Source: Flavobacteriales bacterium
GTDB taxonomy: Bacteria; Bacteroidota; Bacteroidia; Flavobacteriales_F; PHOS-HE28
Assembly: GCA_016710015.1 (NCBI GenBank)
Contig: JADJLR010000002.1
Span: forward strand, 372,001-436,000
Length of the DNA stretch: 64,000 bases
Direction: 5' to 3'
The notes below the pieces were generated by a model. It ran no database searches and was not told where the DNA came from. It saw only the letters and a list, made by a program, of their open reading frames with translations. This document shows, one piece after another, positions 18,462 through 27,166 of this stretch. Positions within the stretch are counted from its first letter, which is position 1; every line of letters begins with the position of its first letter. The position numbers and the translations under genes were made by a program.

Positions 18462-19089
18462 TACGTTGCGTTATTGCCCACTATGCCATCGTCGCAGGGC
18501 TGACCGGGAAAGTCGTTTCCATTGGCCAATCCCTCGCAATCCGTCCATGAACACTGGCAGTTCTCATCTCGAACGCCATAGATAGGCGTTCCATCTAGCG
18601 CATTGGAATACAGGCATGGTGATCCAGCGACCAACGGCCCGTTCACTACCCCATTGCAATCGTAATAGTCCGCGCAAGTGCAGGCGGTACTCCAATACGT
18701 TGCGTTATTGCCCACTATGCCATCGTCGCAGGGCTGACCGGGAAAGTCGTTTCCATTGGCCAATCCCTCGCAATCCGTCCATGAACACTGGCAGTTCTCA
18801 TCTCGAACGCCATAGATAGGCGTTCCATCCAGCGCATTGGAATACAGGCATGGTGATCCAGCGACCAACGGCCCGTTCACTACCCCATTGCAATCGTAAT
18901 AGTCCGCGCAAGTGCAGGCGGTACTCCAATACGTTGCGTTATTGCCCACTATGCCATCGTCGCAGGGCTGACCGGGAAAGTCGTTTCCATTGGCCAATCC
19001 CTCGCAATCCGTCCATGAACACTGGCAGTTCTCATCTCGAACGCCATAGATAGGCGTTCCATCCAGCGCATTGGAATACAGGCATGGTG
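18224..19089 (-). repeat. four 234-bp tandem units (78 residues) in the giant T9SS gene
   Basis: Units lie at 18224-18457, 18458-18690, 18691-18924 and 18925-19089 (the last partial). The middle units are nearly identical at the DNA level; the first has a diverged start. Each encodes WSTACTCADYYDCNGV, SPCLYSNALDGTPIYG and NCQCSWTDCEGLANG. The unit beginning at 18458 is 233 bp because one C of tactcc is missing, which causes the frameshift. Near-identity implies recent expansion or conversion. Confidence 0.9.
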
Positions 19090-20380
19090 TACCGATCACA
19101 TCAGGACCACCCAACACACCATAACAGTCATAGCCTTGGCAAGAACAATTGGCTTGGTACTGGTCGTTGATGGTGAGCGGATCTCCATCATCACAAGCAC
19201 TTCCAGGTGTAGCGCTGCCGCCCAACTCACCTAGGCAATCCGCTTGTGCACCGCTCACACAAATACCGAACGAACCATCCGCAGTGGCTGCGAATACGCG
19301 CAACCAATAGGTGGTATTCGGTGTAGCCCCCCAGTACTGCGGAAAATTACTAAGACAGTAGAGCACGTTGCCATCACATGCATCCATCACTTCCACACGA
19401 ACATCCTGCGCGCTCACTTCCGTCACGTCTATCGTTATCTGAGGTGAACTGCCCGAATTCACTTGGTACCATACATCGGCATATTCACCGCCCCAACACG
19501 TTGAGGCACTGCTCACGGTTGCATCTTCCGTAGAGCCGGGGGTCCCGGAGCCGGGACAAGCGCCATAGGTCTGTAGCGGAAGTACAGTTGCACCAAGGCA
19601 CTCATCGTTCTGCAATGCGCCTGGGGGCAGCACCACGAACGGACGGGCCTCTGCAATTCCCCAATGACCGCTGGTGTCCTTGAAACGGGTGTTCAAGACA
19701 TGTGTACCGATCGGCAATGTTGACGCATCGATCACCGTGTTGACACTTGCCACGTCCTGCGGCGCACCCGTGGGCAGGGCGGTTCCATGGCCCACACCGG
19801 GATCCACATCGAAGAAGTACTCGGCAGCTGCGATCGGAGGTGCTGGCTGCGTTCCTCCTCCGCCGCCACCGTACACGTAGAACAGGCGGCTGACGGCCAA
19901 GCTCCAGTGGCCTTCGGTGTCCTTCAGCCGGACGCTCAGGGTGTGGAAGCCTTCCAATAGGCCGCTGCCATCCACGCTGAAGGTTGCACTCACTTGATCA
20001 CCTTGGGAGACCGCGAATGCCGTAGCCAAGCCTGCGCCCGGGTCCGTATCAATGAAGTATTCCGCCGCTGCGATCGGTGGTGCCGGATCCGAATTCCCAG
20101 TTGAGTTCCCGTACACATAGAACAAGCGCGAAACAGCGAGCCCCCACGTGCCGTTACTGTCCTTGAAGCGCGTGCTCAGCGTATGGAAGCCTTCGGGAAT
20201 GGAGGTCCCATCCACCGCGAATTGGGCGCTTGCCGTATTGCCGGACGTGACCGATACGGCCGTACCGTTGCCTGTTCCGGGGTCGGTATCGACGAAATAC
20301 TCCGCCGCTGTCAGCTGTTGTGCCGTGGCCGTACCGCTGAACAGCAGGCACGCCGATAGGAAAAGGATGATCGTTCTCAT
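18458..20380 (-). CDS. giant Cys-rich T9SS surface protein, N-terminal part
   Basis: The start MRTIILFLSACLLFSGTATA is a clear signal peptide. Three repeats of about 80 residues follow (about 23-270), each with AAEYF.D.DPG.G.GTA and ending in G.W.LAVSRLFYVYG. Such modules are common in T9SS-exported proteins of Bacteroidota. A globular module begins at about residue 280 (NDECLGATVLPLQT, YADVWYQVNSG) and runs to about 385. Cys-rich sequence and three of the 78-residue units fill the rest, and the frame ends at the missing base near 18459. The gene starts 30 bp downstream of the beta-helix gene and is probably cotranscribed with it. The N-terminal half is not exported to the surface without the sorting domain in the other frame. 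Confidence 0.85.
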   Translation of the reverse strand: MRTIILFLSACLLFSGTATAQQLTAAEYFVDTDPGTGNGTAVSVTSGNTASAQFAVDGTSIPEGFHTLSTRFKDSNGTWGLAVSRLFYVYGNSTGNSDPAPPIAAAEYFIDTDPGAGLATAFAVSQGDQVSATFSVDGSGLLEGFHTLSVRLKDTEGHWSLAVSRLFYVYGGGGGGTQPAPPIAAAEYFFDVDPGVGHGTALPTGAPQDVASVNTVIDASTLPIGTHVLNTRFKDTSGHWGIAEARPFVVLPPGALQNDECLGATVLPLQTYGACPGSGTPGSTEDATVSSASTCWGGEYADVWYQVNSGSSPQITIDVTEVSAQDVRVEVMDACDGNVLYCLSNFPQYWGATPNTTYWLRVFAATADGSFGICVSGAQADCLGELGGSATPGSACDDGDPLTINDQYQANCSCQGYDCYGVLGGPDVIGTPCLYSNALDGTPIYGVRDENCQCSWTDCEGLANGNDFPGQPCDDGIVGNNATYWSTACTCADYYDCNGVVNGPLVAGSPCLYSNALDGTPIYGVRDENCQCSWTDCEGLANGNDFPGQPCDDGIVGNNATYWSTACTCADYYDCNGVVNGPLVAGSPCLYSNALDGTPIYGVRDENCQCSWTDCEGLANGNDFPGQPCDDGIVGNNATY

Positions 20381-20410
20381 CGCCTTGCTTTTTGAAGGGG
20401 ATTGATGTGA

Positions 20411-21409
20411 TCAATCGTGCTTGGTACCTACCACTTGTACGTTCAAAGAACCACCCTCACCAATGGAGGTGTTCAAAAGGTCGAAGCTGGTGACCAAAGG
20501 CAGGCGCGCCACGCCATCCAATACACCAACCAATGGCGCACTGCCGCCATAGATGCCGATGTCCGTGCCATCCGTTCCAGCATTGATGCCTGGCGAACCG
20601 GGCTGCAGGTGGTAGTCGTAGGAAGCAAGACCTTGAAGGTCCGGTACGTTCACGAAGAGCGGATCTACACCAACTTGGTTACCTGCACCAACGTTGCTTC
20701 CGGTGGGTGGCAAATCATCATCCACGGTACCGAAAGAAATGTTGTTGTTGAAGGCACAATTCTCCACGCCATTATTGTCAGCGCTTGGGGCGGAACCATA
20801 GAAAATGTTGTTCGAGACCACGGCGTATTGGAGGCTATTGAGCGAGTAACTGCCGTTGTTCGCGAAAATGTTGTTGATGATGACCACGGATGGGCTGGTG
20901 CTTCCGGTTACTTGACCGGTGATCAGGTTGTTCGTGATGAGCACATTGGTCCAGTTCCCAGACATATTGATCGACCCAATTAATGAGTTCTTGATGATCA
21001 GACCATCAATTGGGTAGCCGCTGTAAGCCGACACTGAACCTTGCACTCTTTCAATCAGAATATCACCTATCGAATTGCCATAGTCCACATAGATCTGGCC
21101 AGCATTCATAGCTATGATCTTGGACCCGGATGAGCCGTCTGCGAAGAATACCCCGTTCAGTTGAGTCTTTGCTCCTGCAATATTGTACCCTGCACCGATG
21201 AGCGTTAGTGGCTTGTCCAGGATGGCCGTCCCATAAGTCGCCGCAGACCCTGTGATCAACAACGTATCTCCCGGCGAAGCGGCGGCAATGGCATCGGCGA
21301 TGTTGTTGTGTTGGGCCGGGTACCCGGGTTCGTTGCTTACGGTAAGTACAGTTGCGCGGAGACAAGTGGAAGCGCAAAATGCCAAGAAGCAGAGGGTCGG
21401 GGTTTTCAT
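20411..21409 (-). CDS. secreted right-handed parallel beta-helix protein
   Basis: The ATG at 21409 gives a signal peptide (MKTPTLCFLAFCASTCLRA) and a protein of 332 residues. The frame is open further upstream, but those codons are not plausible as protein. IADAIAAASPGDTLLITG near residue 40 is the typical first turn of pectate-lyase-like beta-helix proteins. Short repeats of the form ..VLITNNLITG, .SVVIINNIFANNG and YAVVSNNIFYG follow, then a DYHLQPGSPGINAGTDG segment seen at the end of such helices. There is no sorting domain of its own. The C-terminus is GEGGSLNVQVVGTKHD. The gene precedes the giant T9SS gene by 30 bp, a pairing typical of Bacteroidota. Substrate is unknown. Confidence 0.8.
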   Translation of the reverse strand: MKTPTLCFLAFCASTCLRATVLTVSNEPGYPAQHNNIADAIAAASPGDTLLITGSAATYGTAILDKPLTLIGAGYNIAGAKTQLNGVFFADGSSGSKIIAMNAGQIYVDYGNSIGDILIERVQGSVSAYSGYPIDGLIIKNSLIGSINMSGNWTNVLITNNLITGQVTGSTSPSVVIINNIFANNGSYSLNSLQYAVVSNNIFYGSAPSADNNGVENCAFNNNISFGTVDDDLPPTGSNVGAGNQVGVDPLFVNVPDLQGLASYDYHLQPGSPGINAGTDGTDIGIYGGSAPLVGVLDGVARLPLVTSFDLLNTSIGEGGSLNVQVVGTKHD

Positions 21410-21638
21410 GGGTTTCTGATATTGGTGTTGGTTTGTAGGTCCAAAGTGAAGACCAAAGCAATGCCAGCACAAGGCGCTACACAATACCTATTTCTCAGTA
21501 TTCGGCCACGTATTTTTCACATGACACGATCACCTTGATTTAACGAATACATAAGCATCTCCCCTTCTACAATACGAACGGCGCAAGAAAGTCCAGCTTT
21601 CCATGCGCCGTTCGCACATCGGTGGACGTAGATCGGAC
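21410..21638. other. intergenic region with hairpin
   Basis: This 229-bp stretch separates two minus-strand transcription units. It holds the hairpin at 21575-21614 and, next to the beta-helix gene, a possible degenerate -7 element (CAAAGTGA on the plus strand, at about 21440). No gene is seen. Confidence 0.5.
21575..21614 (-). terminator. hairpin after the 821-residue T9SS gene
   Basis: The arms 21575-21585 and 21604-21614 are a perfect 11-bp inverted repeat (cgaacggcgca / tgcgccgttcg). The 18-base interior can form an extra gaaag/ctttc stem. It lies 25 bp beyond the minus-strand stop at 21639. A T-run is lacking. Confidence 0.6.
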
Positions 21639-24104
21639 CTACCGGATAATGACAAATGTTTTGGAGGTGAACTCGGTCTGTTCCGACGACCAAGTAAGAT
21701 GATACATACCCTCGGCCAGCCCCTCGATCCGCAACGCGCATTGTCCGAAGTTCACAGGAGCGGTGAGGGTGCGCACCAACTGTCCCGCAAGATCGAAGAC
21801 CTGGAAGTTGTGGAGGCCATCCGGCTTTAAACCCGTCACAGTTAGTCGGTCGGTGGTTGGGTTCGGGAACAAGCGAACATCGGCGATCTCGTCCTTCGCT
21901 TGCACGGCCGTTACGATATCCGGGGTGCTGTTGCATGCGTAGTCTTGCGCGTTGTAGAAGGCTTGGACCGCGGCTGCGCGTTGCAGCAGATCGGGAACGC
22001 TCCATAGCGGACCGGCCCCAGCGCCATGCGCATAAGGGAAGGCGAGATCGATGCAGAGGGTATCATTGGCGGCCAAGGTGAACGGGCCGACGGAACCAAC
22101 GGACTTTCTGTCTCCAGGTATGCTACCCGCTGTTACTTCCGACCATGCTCCTCCGGGGAATTGGAAATGGGTGGGGTAACCCGGATCGGTGAAGGGCATT
22201 CCATTGACCGTTCCGTTCATGAGATCGCCTAGGGATACCGGAGGTCCATTGTTCAAGAAAGATCGATGAGCTGAAAGCGTTTGATCTAGGAACAGGACGC
22301 CTTGTGCGGGTGGGTCGGCCCCAAAACCAGTCCCTTCGGGCAGCCCTTCATCATTGTCGTCGCCGTTGTATGCATACATCAGATTCAAGGTGGAATCACA
22401 ACCCACGAAGTCGTCGTTGTACCCGCCGAGGTCGAAGTCCGTGAAGGCCCCGAAGCGCACATCATCGTAGCCTTCACCACTGCGGTTCACGAACTTGAAA
22501 TTGCTGAATGCCGTGTTCCAGAGATCGGCATTCGTGCTGTCGTTGAATGCATAGTGCATGGCATGGATATCGACCTCCATGGGCGGGCGTATGCTGTCCG
22601 CATCGATCACGGAATGGAGGATCTGATAGACCATTTGATCGCCGCGCATCAAGGGATGATCACCGGCTTCAGGCTCGTAGATGCCATTGTTGTCCAGGTC
22701 GCGATACGGCGCAAGTTGTTCTGGTTCACCGTTGGTGATATCGCCATTCCCGGGCCACGACGCGATGGCGTACGGCACTTCGTATCCGGGGTCATTCCAA
22801 TGCGCCGCGTGGTCCTGCAGTTCATGCAGATCGAATTTCCATACTTGGTAGTAGCGGCGGTAGAATGCTTCGTCCATCACGTTGGCATAGGGCCCGGCCG
22901 AAGACGGCACACCTTCCAGTTGATATTGAGGTGCTATGCTGTGCAGCAGCCCATCGCGTGTGCCGATGAGCCAAGGCGAGCAGGAGAATATGGTGTGGGT
23001 ACTCTCGCCTTTCGGCACTTCGAAACCGGCCCTTGCAGATCCTGATCCATTGTTGCTGAATAGCGCGGTATTCGGTTGCAAGTGCGCTGCGATGTTGTTC
23101 ACATCCAAAACGGCAACATCGCTCCCCTCCACCAACTCACCGATCCCTCTGTACGGAATATAACTAGTGCCACTCGATTGACCTCCAACCACATGCTTCC
23201 CATTGAACGCCGCAGCTGCTCGAATGGCCATGGGCAATTCGCGCTCGATGTTCGCATCGATCCAACCGGAGGTATAACTGCTTGTTCGACCCAATATTAA
23301 TCCCTGCTCGGGATGGAGGCTTGCACGCTCGATCGATCCATGATCCTCGAATGGAGGGATACCAAGATCGGTTCCATTGTAATAGGCCCAGTGCGGTAAT
23401 GGGAGTCCGCCATCACCGCGATCCGTGAAGGAGCCGACCACCACGAGCGCTTCTGTGGCGAGCAGGTCCATCACCTCGTCATTCAACCCGCCACCTACCT
23501 CCTCCCACGCTGATCCACTCCATCGCACCAGGCGCCGCAATTCGGTCATATTCGTAATGTCGTGGTCGAATGCGCCCCCAGCATACAATGCACCGTCATA
23601 TACCTCCAGGGCATTCACCCTACCATTGAATCGGTTACCGACCGGCTCCCACCCGGATCCATTCCATTTGCTCACCGCACTGTCCGCGCCGGCCATGTAT
23701 AATTCACCGTTGAACTCGGCCATGCTGTACACCTGTTGCGTAGATCCGGAACCCAATGCACTCCAGGTCGTTCCGTCCCACCGGGCGATATTGCCGAAGT
23801 CGTTCTCCCGCCCGGCAACGATCAGGTCGCCGTTGAAGACGATCAGGTCCCGCACCCGCTCAGGAGATGTGTTGAACGCTCCATCGAGATCAAAATGATC
23901 CACTCCATCCCATGCTTGCAAATTCGGTCGGAGGTGTCCGTTGAAGGACAGGTACATGCCGCCGATAACCAATTCGCCATTGTACTCGATCATATCATAG
24001 ACCCCAAATGCTCCATAGACCCCTGAGCCAATAGGAAGAATACGCTGCGCTGATAGCAGCATCGAAAGAAGTAGTGCAGAGCACGTGAGTAGAGCGTGTT
24101 TCAT
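21639..24104 (-). CDS. T9SS-secreted protein with kelch-like N-terminal repeats
   Basis: The signal peptide is MKHALLTCSALLLSMLLSAQ. Residues about 35-330 hold repeats with the rhythm (I/L)..NG(E/D)L.(V/I).G.......(V/L).(R/K)W(D/N)G..W..(L/V)G, as in galactose-oxidase/kelch-like propellers that report quantities in secreted proteins. The middle (about 400-720) is a conserved region rich in Asp, Asn and Trp, including YRDLDNNGIYEPEAGDHP, that recurs in large T9SS proteins. The last 80 residues are a type A sorting domain (VRLFPNPTTDRLTV, NFQVFDLAGQLVR, GMYHLTW). Its role is unknown; a surface adhesin or glycan-binding protein is possible. It forms a block with the DUF5723 and lipoprotein genes upstream. 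Confidence 0.83.
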   Translation of the reverse strand: MKHALLTCSALLLSMLLSAQRILPIGSGVYGAFGVYDMIEYNGELVIGGMYLSFNGHLRPNLQAWDGVDHFDLDGAFNTSPERVRDLIVFNGDLIVAGRENDFGNIARWDGTTWSALGSGSTQQVYSMAEFNGELYMAGADSAVSKWNGSGWEPVGNRFNGRVNALEVYDGALYAGGAFDHDITNMTELRRLVRWSGSAWEEVGGGLNDEVMDLLATEALVVVGSFTDRGDGGLPLPHWAYYNGTDLGIPPFEDHGSIERASLHPEQGLILGRTSSYTSGWIDANIERELPMAIRAAAAFNGKHVVGGQSSGTSYIPYRGIGELVEGSDVAVLDVNNIAAHLQPNTALFSNNGSGSARAGFEVPKGESTHTIFSCSPWLIGTRDGLLHSIAPQYQLEGVPSSAGPYANVMDEAFYRRYYQVWKFDLHELQDHAAHWNDPGYEVPYAIASWPGNGDITNGEPEQLAPYRDLDNNGIYEPEAGDHPLMRGDQMVYQILHSVIDADSIRPPMEVDIHAMHYAFNDSTNADLWNTAFSNFKFVNRSGEGYDDVRFGAFTDFDLGGYNDDFVGCDSTLNLMYAYNGDDNDEGLPEGTGFGADPPAQGVLFLDQTLSAHRSFLNNGPPVSLGDLMNGTVNGMPFTDPGYPTHFQFPGGAWSEVTAGSIPGDRKSVGSVGPFTLAANDTLCIDLAFPYAHGAGAGPLWSVPDLLQRAAAVQAFYNAQDYACNSTPDIVTAVQAKDEIADVRLFPNPTTDRLTVTGLKPDGLHNFQVFDLAGQLVRTLTAPVNFGQCALRIEGLAEGMYHLTWSSEQTEFTSKTFVIIR

Positions 24105-24141
24105 GGTGTTCGTATGGGTTGGTGTTCCTATTTCGTTCTCG

Positions 24142-25503
24142 TTAGCTTTTACCCTTGATGCGCACTTTCATGCCGAAGTAGAGATCGGCACCGCTTACAC
24201 TGTTCAATCCGACCAAGCCCCCGATGCGGTCGCTCCCGATCATGAACCCTGCGATACGGATGCTCAGGCCCATGGAGGCCTCCGCGTACTCGTCCATGGT
24301 TATCGGTATGGCTAAGCTGAAATTGCGGATCTCATAGCGCGGCACGATCGACAGCTGGTTGCGGGCGGTCGTTCCGGAGGTCGGCTCGGTCAAACCGAAG
24401 ATCGTTTCGAGGCGTAGTGCGAAGTTCCGCACCGGGCAGTAGTCCACAGATGCGTGTACGGCCATGGGCAGGACCATGCGGAAGGACCGGCCACGCAGCG
24501 AAGCATTCGGATCATTCAAGAACAATTCGCTCAAGGCACTACCGAGTTGGATCGGCTCTTCGATCTCGAATTCATCGATCTCGTCGGTGGAGGCGACCCC
24601 GTTCCGTATCTCGTGTACCTCGGACCGCTTGGTATAGTTGATGCTTCCCACATCAGTGATCGCTGCTCCGATACGCAACCAGTAGGGCGTTGCGGTCGCC
24701 GTATCATCCCTCATCCATTCGATCACTGCACCAGCATCCATGCCCCACCCTTGCCCGTTCATCATTCCGCCCAATCCCGTGCTCCATAGGTCACTAGGCG
24801 GATAGACGATGGCGTAGTCGGCGTTCACCTCCGAGACCACTTGCACACTGTCATTGATCCCCGATAGCAAGGGCGCTTGGTTATCGATGTACATGCCATA
24901 GATCCCGATCACGTATTTCCCCGTGAGGGCGGAATGCAATCGGACCCGTTCATTCATTTGGAACGTATGGCCGTACGTGATCCCATGCTCGGTCCAGCTC
25001 ATCGCGGCGGACAAGACCTTCAGTTCCTCCATGCGCCGACTGGTGCCGGGATCCAAGGAAATGGCATCGATGCCGAATTTGCGCGCCAGCTCGTTCAGGT
25101 CCAATGCCGTTAGTGTTGCCCGGATGTTGTTCGTGAAGGCGATCGCGTTGTTGGTACCGATCCGCAAGGAGAAGGACGGCAACATGGATCGGACATCAAG
25201 GCTTACGCTGCGCCGACTGCTGAGGGTCGGGCCCAATGCCGCGTCCGATGTATCAACACGGATCCGCCTGCCGAAGCCGAAGAGGCCGATCTCCTGTTGG
25301 TCCAAGTGCAGGTAGGTATTGTCCAGATCGACCCCGGTACGGTGAATGTTGATCTCCACCTTGACAGGGTTGAGCAGGATGCTCGCCGGTTGGCTCCCCA
25401 GTCCCCACACTCCTTCGTAGGTGCCCCCTGCAATGCCCGCACCGTATTGTGCAACACCCGGCAGCACTGCAAGGAAGAAGAACGGAAGGAGCATGGAGCG
25501 CAT
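24142..25503 (-). CDS. DUF5723-type outer-membrane beta-barrel protein
   Basis: A signal peptide (MRSMLLPFFFLAVLPGVAQ) is followed by YEGVWGLGSQPASILLNP, a start typical of the DUF5723 family of Bacteroidota. The body shows alternating amphipathic strands (for example ALRLETIFGLTEP, GLSIRIAGFMIGSD) and ends with a charged KVRIKGKS. Fold and length (453 residues) suggest a beta-barrel in the outer membrane; function is unknown. The gene lies 13 bp downstream of a lipoprotein gene and 37 bp upstream of the 821-residue T9SS gene, so the three may be one operon. Confidence 0.72.
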   Translation of the reverse strand: MRSMLLPFFFLAVLPGVAQYGAGIAGGTYEGVWGLGSQPASILLNPVKVEINIHRTGVDLDNTYLHLDQQEIGLFGFGRRIRVDTSDAALGPTLSSRRSVSLDVRSMLPSFSLRIGTNNAIAFTNNIRATLTALDLNELARKFGIDAISLDPGTSRRMEELKVLSAAMSWTEHGITYGHTFQMNERVRLHSALTGKYVIGIYGMYIDNQAPLLSGINDSVQVVSEVNADYAIVYPPSDLWSTGLGGMMNGQGWGMDAGAVIEWMRDDTATATPYWLRIGAAITDVGSINYTKRSEVHEIRNGVASTDEIDEFEIEEPIQLGSALSELFLNDPNASLRGRSFRMVLPMAVHASVDYCPVRNFALRLETIFGLTEPTSGTTARNQLSIVPRYEIRNFSLAIPITMDEYAEASMGLSIRIAGFMIGSDRIGGLVGLNSVSGADLYFGMKVRIKGKS

Positions 25504-25516
25504 GGTGGATGTTGGA

Positions 25517-26074
25517 TCACAGCCGAACGACGACCTTGCCGCCTAGTTCCAGTTTGTTCAGTGTGGTGACCTCGACCGGACCTTCCAGAAAGGCTTTCAC
25601 TTTCAGTTGAGCACTGCTGCTTCGTGCGATCTCAGCAACATTGACATCCCCCACGTTCAAGGAAACTGTAGTGGCACCATCGGGTACCGGATCCATGTTC
25701 GCGATCGTGACCGGTGCATGGTCCACCAATGACAATTCGAACAAGACGCTCTGCACGGGATCATAGGTCTGTCCATCCGGTGAGAGGATGCGGAGATCAG
25801 CTTTGTTGAAACGGAACTCCTTCAGTTGGTCCATGGAATAACCGTTATCGGCCATGATGCGGCCTAGCGCCTCGCCATCGAAGCTGAGTGCGAGCTCGAA
25901 TGCACCTTGTGGTATGCCGGAATCCACAGTGAACTCAATGGCTCCATACTCCAACAACAGTTCAGCCTCAAGGGCGAGATCTTCCTGTTGCTCCTTCGTG
26001 CATGATGGCAGCGCAAGGATCGCGGCGAATAGAACGAGTAAAGCGGTGATGCTGAAAATGCTTTTGGTCTTCAT
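25517..26074 (-). CDS. secreted lipoprotein of unknown function
   Basis: The ATG at 26074 gives MKTKSIFSITALLVLFAAILALPSC split as a signal peptide and lipobox (LPSC, Cys at residue 25), which makes it a lipoprotein. The mature part has a helical start (TKEQQEDLALEAELLLEYG) and then beta-rich sequence (AFELALSFDGEAL, VSLNVGDVNVAEI, GGKVVVRL). I recognise no family. Its position directly before the DUF5723 barrel gene suggests a shared envelope role. The start codon at 26116 is less likely because it would place 14 polar residues before the signal peptide. Confidence 0.75.
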   Translation of the reverse strand: MKTKSIFSITALLVLFAAILALPSCTKEQQEDLALEAELLLEYGAIEFTVDSGIPQGAFELALSFDGEALGRIMADNGYSMDQLKEFRFNKADLRILSPDGQTYDPVQSVLFELSLVDHAPVTIANMDPVPDGATTVSLNVGDVNVAEIARSSSAQLKVKAFLEGPVEVTTLNKLELGGKVVVRL

Positions 26075-26237
26075 GGTTCGTATTGTTTTGGTAGACCACA
26101 AAATTGACCACCTCACCGAGTCGAAACAATACCAGTAAATGGTGAGGCGACCACGTAGTTTTCACAGGTTCAGGAGGAGTGGAGACCGCATGGCAGTGGT
26201 CGGCACCGATCCTTGGCAAGGGGTGCAGCGTGATCGT

Positions 26238-27014
26238 TCAGACCCACCCCTGCTCCACGGCCATCCGGACCAACTCGGCCGTGTTCTTCAGGCCTATTCG
26301 CTCCAGAATGTTCCGTCGATGTGTGTTCACCGTGTTCAGGGTGATGCCGAGTTCGAGCGAGATGAGCTTGCTGACCCTACCCTCCACCAACATGCGGATG
26401 ATCTCCGATTCCCGCGGGGTCGGTCGGTAGCAAAGGCCGGGAAGCTTCTGCCGAGCCAACCTTCTTCTGAAGACCTCGGCCCCACGACCGGTGTATTGCC
26501 AACAGATCGTTCTGCTGCTCTTTATCCGACTAATATCACGGCAGATACTCAAGGTACTTCTGGGCTTCCCAGTGCGTTCATCCAATTCGAACACGGAGGT
26601 CTGCCGAAGCACCTTGATATGATCACCGTTCGCCTTTCGGATCCGATAGTCCACCAACAAGGAGGTCTCGAAGGGTTGCAGTGGCGGTCTCACCTCGGCC
26701 ATGGTCTGCAATTCGACCGCTGTGATGCGTTCCATCGTTTCGGCATCTTCGGGATGCCACAGATCGGTAATGAACTCCAAGTTCAAGTCAGCATCGCTAT
26801 AGCCCAGTATGTTCCCGAAGCCTCGCACACGGATCACTTCCATGGCCGCATGATCCACCACGTACATGAACTGATCCGGGAACAAGGGGAGCGTACTGAA
26901 AAGGCGCTCGTGGTCTGCTTGATGGTCCAAGTCCCCTTCCGAACGCACCGTTCTCAGGGATCCGAGGGTGGCTCGAATGCGGTCGATGGTCGTATCCAAT
27001 TCTGCCTGGCCCAT
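26238..27014 (-). CDS. PAS-domain LuxR-type transcription regulator
   Basis: Residues about 30-165 form a PAS-like sensory fold (YVVDHAAMEVIRVRG, ILGYSDADLNLEFI, HPEDAETMERI, IRKANGDHIKVLRQTS). The C-terminal 60 residues are a LuxR/GerE helix-turn-helix (TPRESEIIRMLVEGR, LGITLNTVNTHRRNIL). There is no receiver domain or membrane segment, so the protein is probably a cytoplasmic one-component regulator; the ligand is unknown. It lies upstream of the lipoprotein, DUF5723 and T9SS genes on the same strand and may control them, which is inference from position. A PAS-like fold is my reading of the pattern and was not verified by alignment. Confidence 0.85.
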   Translation of the reverse strand: MGQAELDTTIDRIRATLGSLRTVRSEGDLDHQADHERLFSTLPLFPDQFMYVVDHAAMEVIRVRGFGNILGYSDADLNLEFITDLWHPEDAETMERITAVELQTMAEVRPPLQPFETSLLVDYRIRKANGDHIKVLRQTSVFELDERTGKPRSTLSICRDISRIKSSRTICWQYTGRGAEVFRRRLARQKLPGLCYRPTPRESEIIRMLVEGRVSKLISLELGITLNTVNTHRRNILERIGLKNTAELVRMAVEQGWV

Positions 27015-27166
27015 GGAATAGGGATCCGCGTGTTAAGGACACCTCCGCTCCGTTGTACGAAAAGAAGGTTCGGTACAATAGTACCGGGTTCGGGAAACCC
27101 TGAACAGGTGAAAAAGACGTTAACCTCCAACGTAATAGCACGGCCTTGGCCTTTAGGCAGCGTACG

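Noticed and set aside
18224..19089. Possible CRISPR array in the 18-19 kb repeats
   Set aside because: Units are 234 bp, contiguous, without spacers, and code in frame for a Cys-rich protein.
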